DNA of 22,468 bases from a virus. Below the pieces are notes generated by a model that worked only from the letters and a program-made list of their open reading frames with translations, was not told the DNA's origin and made no database searches. Below, in pieces: positions 7,815 through 14,341 of this stretch. The number at the start of each line of letters is the position of its first letter. The stretch's first letter is position 1. Location: IMG/VR virus record IMGVR_UViG_3300022072_000146, positions 1 to 22,468 of that record, one strand, 5' to 3'. The position numbers and the translations under genes were made by a program.

Positions 7815-8115
7815 CGTCAACGATATTGTCACATTGAAGCTGGGCAACGGCGAAGAACTCGTTGGAAAACTAGCAGAAAGAACGGACGACGAAATTACTC
7901 TTATCAGACCCCTAGTATTCACCATGCACCCCCAGAATGGACAAGCTATGCTGGTGCCCTGGCTGATGAGTATCAATCCAATGGGAACAACACCAATTTC
8001 AATAAACAGGTCTAATATCCTCGCCGTAACGAAAACCATGAAAGATATCGCCGACTCGTATATCGAATCCACCAGTGGTATTGTCAAACCGCCGACGCCT
8101 GGCTTAGTTCTGTAA
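7789..8115 (+). CDS. Small beta-rich phage protein, possibly Sm/SH3-like
   Basis: 108 residues. The start overlaps glutaredoxin by 26 bases, with AAAGGAAA upstream as SD. The pattern VNDIVTLKLGNGEELVGKLAERTDDEITLIRPLVF is a strongly twisted beta-barrel-like arrangement as in Sm/LSm proteins. ISINRSNILAVTKTMKDIADSYIESTSGI is similar in layout to a hypothetical protein common in T4-like cyanophages. It has no catalytic motif. A hairpin terminator follows at 8141. The Sm-like fold is a guess from strand pattern only. Confidence 0.75.
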   Translation: MLLANLNYNVNDIVTLKLGNGEELVGKLAERTDDEITLIRPLVFTMHPQNGQAMLVPWLMSINPMGTTPISINRSNILAVTKTMKDIADSYIESTSGIVKPPTPGLVL

Positions 8116-8140
8116 GATAACACACATTTTTAACGTAATT

Positions 8141-8164
8141 ATATCCGGTCCGCCGGATATTTTT
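8141..8164 (+). terminator. rho-independent terminator after the RNR/glutaredoxin block
   Basis: Perfect 8-bp stem ATATCCGG (8141-8148) / CCGGATAT (8153-8160), 4-base loop TCCG, then TTTT. It separates the nucleotide-metabolism genes from the virion genes that begin with a late promoter 18 bases downstream. Confidence 0.8.
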
Positions 8165-8181
8165 ATGTCTAAATCAAAATG

Positions 8182-8189
8182 TATAAATA
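8182..8189 (+). promoter_or_regulatory. T4-type late promoter for virion genes
   Basis: Exact TATAAATA. Expected start is near 8195, giving a 20-base leader with AAGGA before the PAAR ATG at 8215. It lies just after a terminator and before two virion genes, which fits a late promoter read by a gp55-like sigma. Confidence 0.65.
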
Positions 8190-8214
8190 TGTATATAAAA
8201 TAAGGATTTGAAAA

Positions 8215-8508
8215 ATGCCGGGTGTACATAGAAATAGTGATTCGAGAGCTTGCGGAGCAGTAACACAATCCAGTAGTACCAAAGTACGCGTTAATGGTCG
8301 TGATATTGTGCTGCAGGGAGATAACAACTCGCATGGCGGTGGACCACTAAGAGCATCAGTAACAAATGTCCGCGCAAACGGAAAACCTATTATTATTCTT
8401 AATAATTCTGCTGCGCCGGATAGTTTGTGTGGAGTAATTGGACATGGCGGACACGGACACTGTAATCCAAAAGCCACGAGCGCAAGCGGCAATGTTAATG
8501 CTGGATAA
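8215..8508 (+). CDS. PAAR-domain spike-tip protein
   Basis: 97 residues, the same size class as T4 gp5.4. It starts MPGVHRNSDSRACGA and shows the PAAR pattern of paired strands: VRVNGRDIVLQGDNNSHGGG, then VRANGKPIIILNN, ending CGVIGHGGHGHCNPKAT-ASGNVNAG. His and Cys residues (H5, C13, H40, C72, H76, H79, H81, C82) can supply the zinc site that sharpens the tail-spike tip. It is followed 12 bases later by a large virion protein and preceded by a late promoter, consistent with a baseplate/tail role in penetrating the outer membrane. Confidence 0.85.
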   Translation: MPGVHRNSDSRACGAVTQSSSTKVRVNGRDIVLQGDNNSHGGGPLRASVTNVRANGKPIIILNNSAAPDSLCGVIGHGGHGHCNPKATSASGNVNAG

Positions 8509-8520
8509 CGGAGATACAAT

Positions 8521-9954
8521 ATGAGTTTTACAGATTTCAAAGCAGGTTTACAAAATGTCAATAGTTATATTGACGGAAGACATCACCTAAGCGGCACTAC
8601 TGCGTTAGGCAGCGATGCTCTTAAAATTGTTACAGGAGCGAATTATAGTTTCACTCTACGAGAACTTATTTGTAGTGTTCTTGGCGGACATGGCTTCAAG
8701 TTGCCTAACATTCAGATTTGTTTGTCGGCAAATATAAATGCGTTACTTGGATTAGACCTCTTACAATCAGCACTGCGTGGTGCGATACAATCTCTTTCTG
8801 ATTCGTTTAATAAGTTTATGGATATGTTGTCAATCGACAGTGTAATCGGAAGACTTAACGGTATCCTAAATGAAGCCATCAATGTAGCAAACATGATTAA
8901 CTTTTGTGGTACGGCAATCAATCCAATTGCTATTCCTAATATGATTGAGCAGGCGTTTAGTTCGCTGTTAGGAAAAGGCGATGCTTTAATCAGCAAGATA
9001 GGCTTTCCGTCAATCTCTACCTGTTTATCTCTTGATGGGTCATTCAACACCGGTTCCTTTATCACTGATCCTGGTGATATCACTACAAAAGATCCAGGCA
9101 TACTTGGCGACATTGCTTATTATTACCCAGAAATTTCTACAGGCACAGTCACGACTGAAATCGAGAATGAGCTAGTAAACACTATTTCTAGTATCGTTAC
9201 TGAGATGGAAGCATTAATCGCAGCAGAAACAAATGTAAAGGGCGCATATGCCTCCAGTGATGATGGCACGGGCTCGGGTCTTGGCGGCAGTGACTTTGCT
9301 GACCCTACCTTTAATGGCGGCGGCAGTAGCGAATGTAGTACCACACTAGGAATCCTACATAATCCTGGTTCAGGCACGGTTGCTGAAAATACTCGTATTG
9401 CGGCAAGTCTTAAATCATCATATGACCAGCTTGCTGGATATCCGGTTCAGTATATTGATCCGGTTACCAATGAAGTAGTGGAGTATGCGAATATATTTCA
9501 TCTAATCGTTACACCAGCAGTATTGGCTATATTAGATAAAGATGATGCGTTTATTGCTACGGTAGAGGATCAAATTCCGGTATACGACTATTGCGGCAAT
9601 ACTATTGGGTTCACGGCATCAAGAACGCAAGGTCCAGCTGATGAAAAGAGTGATGGAACTGTTCCAGCGGCAGTGAGTTGTCCTGGTGAAAATAGTGCTG
9701 GTTTAACCACCTTTAGTACGGGCGATGCTACCACAGAATCAATAGCGACAGCAGCAGCAGAAGCATCTGCCGAGGCAGCAGTAGAATCAGGTACCACAGT
9801 GGCTGCAACCTCTACACCATTTCTTTTACCACAATTGACAACCATAGCGAGAGATTCTTCAAACGCCGCGAACGGCAGCCTGATATACAATACTGACAGT
9901 AATAAAATCCAGGGATTTCAGAATGATGTATGGATTAACATAGACGGCACATAA
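8521..9954 (+). CDS. Virion (tail/baseplate) structural protein
   Basis: 477 residues, cotranscribed with PAAR (ACGGAG as SD). It has no signal peptide. The first 170 residues are mixed amphipathic/hydrophobic with scattered Cys (LICSVL, IQICLS, NFCGTA, STCLS). The middle is Gly/Ser-rich (SDDGTGSGLGGSDF, FNGGGSSECS). Residues 405-430 are an Ala/Glu-rich stretch. The C-terminus (SSNAANGSLIYNTDSNKIQ, then GFQNDVWINIDG) matches the short 'NGSLIYNT-TNK-QGF-N-W' module common at the ends of phage fibre and virion proteins. Similar proteins sit beside PAAR in marine T4-like phages. The exact position in the particle is unknown. Confidence 0.78.
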   Translation: MSFTDFKAGLQNVNSYIDGRHHLSGTTALGSDALKIVTGANYSFTLRELICSVLGGHGFKLPNIQICLSANINALLGLDLLQSALRGAIQSLSDSFNKFMDMLSIDSVIGRLNGILNEAINVANMINFCGTAINPIAIPNMIEQAFSSLLGKGDALISKIGFPSISTCLSLDGSFNTGSFITDPGDITTKDPGILGDIAYYYPEISTGTVTTEIENELVNTISSIVTEMEALIAAETNVKGAYASSDDGTGSGLGGSDFADPTFNGGGSSECSTTLGILHNPGSGTVAENTRIAASLKSSYDQLAGYPVQYIDPVTNEVVEYANIFHLIVTPAVLAILDKDDAFIATVEDQIPVYDYCGNTIGFTASRTQGPADEKSDGTVPAAVSCPGENSAGLTTFSTGDATTESIATAAAEASAEAAVESGTTVAATSTPFLLPQLTTIARDSSNAANGSLIYNTDSNKIQGFQNDVWINIDGT

Positions 9955-9959
9955 AATGC

Positions 9960-9988
9960 TTGACACGCATAGATTAATGTGCTATAAC
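9960..9988 (+). promoter_or_regulatory. sigma70-type promoter for the 10015 gene
   Basis: TTGACA (9960-9965), 17-base spacer, TATAAC (9983-9988), directly after the virion protein stop and 26 bases before ATG 10015. Confidence 0.72.
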
Positions 9989-10014
9989 TGAGTTACAAAC
10001 ATGGAGAATTTACA

Positions 10015-10194
10015 ATGTATGATAAAATCACAGATGAAGAGCAGGCAATGATTGCAGAATTTCTGGCCAATGGTGGCAAAATTAAGCAAATGCCCAAATA
10101 TGAGCGTACCGAAGAACTAGAAGCAAATGGCGCAAACTTTTATCGCCGCAAAAAAGCTCCCGTCCCAGCACCCGTAATCAAAAAAGCAGATTAA
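10015..10194 (+). CDS. Small conserved-looking phage protein, 59 residues
   Basis: MYDKITDEEQAMIAEFLANG, then GGKIKQMPKYERTEELEANG and a basic, Pro/Ala-rich tail (RRKKAPVPAPVIKKAD). It has its own promoter (9960) and a clear SD (TGGAGAA, 8 bases upstream). The 'FLANGGKIKQMP' pattern resembles short proteins seen in marine myophages. A small N-terminal helix-turn-helix followed by a charged tail is plausible, but no function is assigned. It forms an operon with the HNH gene 16 bases downstream. Confidence 0.78.
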   Translation: MYDKITDEEQAMIAEFLANGGKIKQMPKYERTEELEANGANFYRRKKAPVPAPVIKKAD

Positions 10195-10210
10195 ACAAAG
10201 GAATAAGAAG

Positions 10211-10723
10211 TTGTCGGACACACTCGTAATAAACGCAGATGGTGCTCCAGTGAGTTATTTGCCCTTATCCGCTGTAAAGTGGAAAGAGGCGATTCTCTAC
10301 ATGTTCCATGATAAGTGCACAGTACTGGATTATTATGACGACTGGATGGTTCACAGTACAAACTGGGAAACAAAGGTGCCCGCGGTTATCATGTTGAAAG
10401 ATTACATGCGCCGAGGACGTATCCCGCGGTTTAGTAAATCAAATCTTTATCTGCGTGATATGAATACCTGCCAGTATTGTAATACCCTGTTCGGCAAGCA
10501 CAATCTCACGGTGGACCACGTAACACCTGTTAGTTTAGGAGGCAAAACTCGCTGGACTAACTGCGTGAGCGCATGTGGACCGTGTAATTCTCGCAAGAGC
10601 AATAAAACAACAGTAAAGCCAATTCGTGTGCCGTATGAGCCAACATATTATCAGCTGGTTGATAATCGCAAGAATATGCCTATTGAGATTCGTCATCCGT
10701 CATGGGAACAGTGGCTTACATAA
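10211..10723 (+). CDS. HNH endonuclease (McrA-like fold)
   Basis: 170 residues from a TTG start, supported by AAAGGA 7 bases upstream; no ATG or GTG is available before the conserved N-terminus MSDTLVINADGAPVSYLPL. The HNH zinc-finger core is CQYC (about 92-95), LTVDHVTPVSLGG (catalytic His), N-x-V-x-A and CGPCNSRKSNKT. The upstream KWKEAILYMF...VLDYYDDWMVHS is typical of a conserved HNH protein in T4-like cyanophages. That family is core rather than selfish, so this is probably not a homing enzyme; it may process DNA during replication or packaging. TTG initiation is notable in a phage that carries IF-3. Confidence 0.85.
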   Translation: MSDTLVINADGAPVSYLPLSAVKWKEAILYMFHDKCTVLDYYDDWMVHSTNWETKVPAVIMLKDYMRRGRIPRFSKSNLYLRDMNTCQYCNTLFGKHNLTVDHVTPVSLGGKTRWTNCVSACGPCNSRKSNKTTVKPIRVPYEPTYYQLVDNRKNMPIEIRHPSWEQWLT

Positions 10724-10753
10724 ATTAATTCCGAACTATTTTATAAGTGATTG

Positions 10754-10782
10754 AAAGTGTAGCATTATTTGTTGCACTTTTT
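10754..10782 (+). terminator. terminator of cassette copy A
   Basis: Stem 10754-10763 / 10771-10780 (10 bp including two G-U pairs), 7-base loop, then a T-run. It ends the 10015-10723 operon and abuts the next promoter (-35 at 10785). Confidence 0.72.
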
Positions 10783-10784
10783 AC

Positions 10785-10813
10785 TTGACTTCCTCGTCGC
10801 CACGGTGTATAAT
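10785..10813 (+). promoter_or_regulatory. sigma70-type promoter for the adhesin gene
   Basis: TTGACT (10785-10790), 17-base spacer, perfect TATAAT (10808-10813); ATG at 10857. Confidence 0.75.
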
Positions 10814-10856
10814 TTTAGTACAGAAACAAAGAACACAGCAGAAAAAGAGAATCACT

Positions 10857-12626
10857 ATGAAAAATCTAGCATCATCAGTATCAGCACTCGCAATCGCAGT
10901 AGTAACATCTTCCGTAGCCACATCCACGTTGGCACAAGATGCTGCTACTAACGCAGCAAATATCGCGACTAACGCAACAAATATCGCGACTAACGCAACA
11001 GATATCACAACTAACGCAACTACAGCAGCAGAGGCAAGTGCCACTAACGTAGTCGCCATCGTATTTGTGAATAATCGTTTGACAACGCTGAACAGTAAGA
11101 CTGAAACAGATATTGCGACTAACGTAACAGATATTGCGACTAACGCAGACGCTATCGCATCAAATCGCACTGACGGCATGGCTGCTGTCGGTATAGTATC
11201 GACCGCCACTCAAACCAACGCAACAAATATCGCGACTAACGCAGACGCTATCGAAGCCAACACAGGCGATATCACACAGTTGCAAACCCTCGGCCAGTTT
11301 AATTTCGTCACCGCGATTACTGCCGATAATAACACTCAAACCAACGCAACAAATATCGCGACTAACGTAACAGATATTGCGACTAACGTAACAGATATTG
11401 CGACTAACGCAGACGCTATCGCAATACTACAGACACAAGGCGTAACAGGAGACACTGGCGCTCAGGGCATTCAAGGCATTCAGGGAGAAACAGGCGCACA
11501 GGGAATTCAAGGCATTCAGGGAGAAACAGGCGCAACAGGCGCAGCAGGCGCTGATGGCGATACTGGCATTCAAGGTGAAACAGGTACAGATGGCGTAGAT
11601 GGAACCAATGGCACTAATGGCGTAGATGGCGTAGATGGAACCAATGGCACTAATGGCGTAGATGGCGTAGATGGAACCAATGGCACTAACGGAACTAATG
11701 GCGAAGATGGCGCACAAGGCATTCAAGGCGCAGATGGCACAGATGGCACTAACGGAACTAATGGCGAAGATGGCGCACAAGGCATTCAAGGCGCAGCAGG
11801 CGCAGATGGTGAAACAGGAGACACTGGCGCTCAGGGCATCCAGGGCGAAACAGGTACAGATGGCGTAGATGGCACAGATGGCGATAAAGGCGAAGACGGC
11901 GATAAAGGCGAAGACGGCGACGACTTTAACGGTGACGCTCGTCTGACAGTTGTAGAAACAGCCATCGATACTACAGCAACTACAGCAGCAGGGGCAAGTG
12001 CCGCTAACGCAACAGCTATCACGACTACAGCAACTACAGCAGCAGGGGCAAGTGCCGCCAACGCAGCAGATATCACAACTAACGTAAAGGCTATCGTAGA
12101 TACAGCAGAGCAGACATTGAAGCAAGCAAATAAGGCTCTGTCAGAGGCTATCGTATCACAAAATAATGAACGTATCCTGGCAGTAGCTGAACTCGCAGTA
12201 CAAGCAGAAAAGAACTTGGCAGATGCCAAAGAACTAGATGAGGCAACTAACGCACGAGTAGACACTAACGTTACTGCGATTGCTACTAACGTTACTGCGA
12301 TTGACACCAACAGAACAACCATTCGTAGCAATACATCAGCTATCTCTACCAACCGAGCAGCTATCCAAACCAACGCGGCTAACATCGATAACAACTCCAA
12401 GCGTATCGCCGCTGAATCAGCCAAAACTGCGGCATCGATTAATGCGCTATCATCAGCACCAGTGAACGGCATTGGTGTAGGCTTGGGCATCACAAATGAT
12501 GGCGGTCAGGCTATCTCAGTTGGATTCAAAACAATGCTTGATGCTAACACAATGTTTACTAGCACCTTAGCAGCAGACTCGACTGGTTCAGTGACAGTAG
12601 GCTTCGGCATCGGGTGGTCATTCTAA
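10857..12626 (+). CDS. Exported trimeric autotransporter-like adhesin: signal peptide, coiled coils, collagen-like stalk, YadA-type anchor
   Basis: 589 residues from ATG 10857 (AAAAAGAGAA SD). An upstream in-frame start at 10785 lies in the promoter and is rejected. Residues 1-26 are a Sec signal peptide ending STLA-QDA. Residues 27-194 contain heptads of the form I-A-T-N-A-T-N with Ile at a and Asn at d, the 'N@d' layer known from trimeric adhesin stalks. Residues ~195-358 are Gly-X-Y collagen-like repeats (GIQGETGAQ, GVDGTNGTNG, GDKGEDG). More coiled coil with AIATNVTAIDTN follows. The last ~65 residues (SAPVNGIGVGLGITNDGG ... VGFGIGWSF) match the YadA anchor: four beta strands ending in aromatic Phe. 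The protein is expected in the outer membrane of the infected cell, not in the virion. Function is inferred: surface display, exclusion or aggregation. Confidence 0.85.
   Translation: MKNLASSVSALAIAVVTSSVATSTLAQDAATNAANIATNATNIATNATDITTNATTAAEASATNVVAIVFVNNRLTTLNSKTETDIATNVTDIATNADAIASNRTDGMAAVGIVSTATQTNATNIATNADAIEANTGDITQLQTLGQFNFVTAITADNNTQTNATNIATNVTDIATNVTDIATNADAIAILQTQGVTGDTGAQGIQGIQGETGAQGIQGIQGETGATGAAGADGDTGIQGETGTDGVDGTNGTNGVDGVDGTNGTNGVDGVDGTNGTNGTNGEDGAQGIQGADGTDGTNGTNGEDGAQGIQGAAGADGETGDTGAQGIQGETGTDGVDGTDGDKGEDGDKGEDGDDFNGDARLTVVETAIDTTATTAAGASAANATAITTTATTAAGASAANAADITTNVKAIVDTAEQTLKQANKALSEAIVSQNNERILAVAELAVQAEKNLADAKELDEATNARVDTNVTAIATNVTAIDTNRTTIRSNTSAISTNRAAIQTNAANIDNNSKRIAAESAKTAASINALSSAPVNGIGVGLGITNDGGQAISVGFKTMLDANTMFTSTLAADSTGSVTVGFGIGWSF
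11440..11930 (+). repeat. collagen-like Gly-X-Y coding repeats
   Basis: Tandem 9- to 36-base units, for example the GATGGAACCAATGGCACTAA blocks around 11598-11700 and the repeated AATGGCGAAGATGGCGCACA blocks near 11698 and 11760. They encode Gly-X-Y triplets. Copy number is likely to vary by slippage or recombination. Confidence 0.8.
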
Positions 12627-12663
12627 GATATCACTAGCAGACAACAGAACTTAACCTAACTAG

Positions 12664-12691
12664 AAGCGCAGCATTAATTGTTGCGCTTTTT
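12664..12691 (+). terminator. terminator of cassette copy B
   Basis: Stem AAGCGCAGC (12664-12672) / GTTGCGCTT (12680-12688) with one G-U pair, 7-base loop, T5. It ends the adhesin transcript immediately before the next promoter. Confidence 0.82.
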
Positions 12692-12693
12692 GG

Positions 12694-12722
12694 TTGACAA
12701 CCAGAATACCTTAGTGTATTGT
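12694..12722 (+). promoter_or_regulatory. sigma70-type promoter for the 12755 gene
   Basis: TTGACA (12694-12699), 17-base spacer, TATTGT (12717-12722). The -10 lies over an upstream in-frame ATG (12719), which is why the gene start is set at 12755. Confidence 0.72.
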
Positions 12723-12754
12723 ATATGTATAGCAACAGAGAAAAGAGAATCATC

Positions 12755-13006
12755 ATGAAACGCAACTATCGCAAAGCATTCGTCGAACTTAAAAAAATGG
12801 GCTGTCCTGTATTAGAAGGTGGCTACGATAACATGGATACATTTCGTATCAGTGGTGAAGATAACGTGACTGACACGTGGGCAGACTATTACGCTCACAG
12901 TTACGGTGAGTTTGGTGTAAAGCAGGAAGTATGTGATGTACTACGCAAGCATGGACTGTACGCAGAATGGATTAACCCTGGTGTGTTGGAAGCATGCCTA
13001 GCATAA
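12755..13006 (+). CDS. Small phage protein, unknown function
   Basis: 83 residues. The start at 12755 has AAAAGAGAA upstream and lies about 33 bases after the -10. MKRNYRKAFVELKKMGCPV, then FRISGED, TDTWADYYAH, FGVKQEVCDVLRKHGLYAEW and NPGVLE. The pattern of a short basic N-terminal helix, an 'ISGED...WADYY' core and 'GLYAEWINPG' end recalls hypothetical proteins of marine T4-like phages. No catalytic motif or membrane segment is visible. It is the only gene between two promoters, so probably monocistronic. Confidence 0.78.
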   Translation: MKRNYRKAFVELKKMGCPVLEGGYDNMDTFRISGEDNVTDTWADYYAHSYGEFGVKQEVCDVLRKHGLYAEWINPGVLEACLA

Positions 13007-13031
13007 TATTACCGTTAATCAATAATAATGG

Positions 13032-13060
13032 TTGACAACACCGATTTAATACGATAGTAT
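13032..13060 (+). promoter_or_regulatory. sigma70-type promoter for 13086 and the SleB hydrolase
   Basis: TTGACA (13032-13037), 17-base spacer, TAGTAT (13055-13060); 25 bases to the ATG at 13086. Confidence 0.68.
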
Positions 13061-13085
13061 AAATGTACACAAGGGAGTTACTACG

Positions 13086-13313
13086 ATGGCAACATATGAA
13101 GTCGAAACAATCTATTATACAAATACAGGTGGTGTAAAATCCAAGGAATGGGATCTCTTTAATAATAAACGACAGGCTGTCAGTCATATGCGAACAAAAC
13201 TGAACAACAGCAGCTACGGCTTAACTAAACAGGGCAAAGTCTCTGACGGTGAAGTAAAACTGATTGACGACCGAGGTATTACCAAGCAAGTAATCATGTT
13301 TGGCGAACTGTAA
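13086..13313 (+). CDS. Small protein of unknown function
   Basis: 75 residues with a strong SD (AAGGGAG). MATYEVETIYYTNTGGVKSK, EWDLFNNKRQAVSHMRTKL, VKLIDDRGITKQVIMFGEL: alternating strands with one helix, basic, soluble. I do not recognise the family. It is cotranscribed with the cell-wall hydrolase 21 bases downstream, which may be incidental. Confidence 0.72.
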   Translation: MATYEVETIYYTNTGGVKSKEWDLFNNKRQAVSHMRTKLNNSSYGLTKQGKVSDGEVKLIDDRGITKQVIMFGEL

Positions 13314-13334
13314 TCTAAATTCGAGGCAATAATC

Positions 13335-13892
13335 ATGAAGAACCTATTAGCAGTAATGGCAACAGTATGCGTTAGCGCAGCCGCGGCAGGAGAAGCTGAA
13401 ACCAGTATCCCTATGTCAGCGCTGGCACTTGGATTGTCAGAAGATGTGACATATGATCCAGAATCTTATCCGCAAGTTGAATGTATGGCAATGAACATAT
13501 ATCATGAAGCCCGAAGCAGCAACAACGCCGATCAGTACGCAGTAGCCGATGTTGTTCTTAACCGAGCAGATGACACTCGATATCCTAATACTATCTGCGA
13601 AGTTGTCAAGGATGGTTTCAAACACGCAAACGGCGAAATGAAACGCAACAAGTGCCAGTTTAGCTGGTACTGTGATGGCAAAGGTGACACGCCAACAGAC
13701 ATGGAGTCATTTTACAAAGCACGGAGTATTGCGTGGGATATGGTAATGCTTGACAGTTTCCGTGGTATTACTGAAGGCAGCACACACTATCATACATCAT
13801 ACGTTAATCCAATCTGGAACAAAAGTAAGAGTGGCTGGAGCATTACTCGTGTAGGCCGCATTGGATCACACATCTACTATCGCTGGAATTAA
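13335..13892 (+). CDS. Secreted SleB-type cell-wall hydrolase (putative endolysin)
   Basis: 185 residues. MKNLLAVMATVCVSAAAA-GEAE is a Sec signal peptide with a likely cut after about residue 18. The mature part is a SleB/Hydrolase_2 domain: ECMAMNIYHEARSSN (catalytic-type Glu in YHEAR), AVADVVLNRADDTRYPNTIC, CQFSWYCDGKGD, then THYHTSYVNPIWNKS. Such domains cleave peptidoglycan and are used as endolysins in marine phages. The signal peptide implies export by the host Sec system rather than holin-dependent release, so lysis timing would be set by expression or activation. No holin is recognisable next to it. Cysteines (four after the signal) could form periplasmic disulfides. Confidence 0.87.
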   Translation: MKNLLAVMATVCVSAAAAGEAETSIPMSALALGLSEDVTYDPESYPQVECMAMNIYHEARSSNNADQYAVADVVLNRADDTRYPNTICEVVKDGFKHANGEMKRNKCQFSWYCDGKGDTPTDMESFYKARSIAWDMVMLDSFRGITEGSTHYHTSYVNPIWNKSKSGWSITRVGRIGSHIYYRWN

Positions 13893-13991
13893 TATACTAT
13901 AGCATTTACTACATATAGATATAATATACTAAATACATACATATGATGGTTCAGAAACAATAGAGCCGTTAAATGAAAGTAGTAACAAATA

Positions 13992-14339
13992 ATGTATGAA
14001 TATAAATGTATGACTGTGCGAGTCGTGGATGGTAATACAATTGATGCCGAGATAGACTTAGGATTTAATGTACTGGTCAAGCAACGGATTAAATTGTTTG
14101 GTGTAAACGTACCCGACATGCGTAGCTACAAAGAAGAAGATAAGGATCGTGCTATTAAGGCACGAGATAGGCTTCTTGTATTGTTGGGTAACGAATTTAT
14201 ATGCCAAACAATGCTAAATAAGCGAGGCAAAACAGGACGTACACTAGGTCAAGTATACGTTATGGATATTAATGGACAACGCATAGATGTAAATCAGGCA
14301 TTAATAGACGAAGGATTTGCCTCCAAGTTTGGAGAGTAA
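13992..14339 (+). CDS. Staphylococcal-nuclease-fold protein with altered active site
   Basis: 115 residues, MYEYKCMTVRVVDGNTIDAE...IDLGF, the standard start of phage TNase-like proteins. Fold landmarks: VVDGxT (11-16), KQRIKLFGVNVPD (30-42), GRTLGQVYV (82-90), VNQALIDEGFA. Aligned with staphylococcal nuclease, R83 equals Arg87, but the Ca2+ ligands Asp21 and Asp40 are N15 and N39, Arg35 is K34 and catalytic Glu43 is D42. Activity is therefore doubtful; it may bind nucleic acid or be a slow enzyme. Its stop is 2 bases before the membrane protein start, so they form one operon. The leader (13893-13991) is AT-rich without a clear promoter. Confidence 0.83.
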   Translation: MYEYKCMTVRVVDGNTIDAEIDLGFNVLVKQRIKLFGVNVPDMRSYKEEDKDRAIKARDRLLVLLGNEFICQTMLNKRGKTGRTLGQVYVMDINGQRIDVNQALIDEGFASKFGE

Positions 14340-14341
14340 CT

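Larger units (their letters stand above)
10734..10859 (+). repeat. terminator-promoter-RBS cassette, copy A
   Basis: First of three related intergenic modules (others at 12664 and 18043). The first 24 bases (10734-10757) are identical to 18043-18066. The module continues as a GC/AT hairpin, sigma70 promoter, A-rich leader and the RBS context GAGAATCACT-ATG. Confidence 0.75.
12664..12757 (+). repeat. terminator-promoter-RBS cassette, copy B
   Basis: Highly similar to 18064-18156 across the hairpin, -35, -10, the TATATGTATAGCAAC leader and the RBS, with roughly ten differences over about 90 bases. Confidence 0.8.

Noticed and set aside
10785-10856. Longer N-terminus for the adhesin
   Set aside because: The extra 24 codons cover the promoter boxes and leader, and would bury the signal peptide; ATG 10857 has the SD.
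11440-11930. CRISPR-like array
   Set aside because: The repeats are in frame, encode Gly-X-Y triplets and have no unique spacers of constant length.
11427-12493. Long minus-strand open frames over the adhesin gene
   Set aside because: They are complements of repetitive Gly-X-Y and Ala/Thr codons, giving unnatural Cys/Ile- or Ala/Val-rich protein with no RBS.
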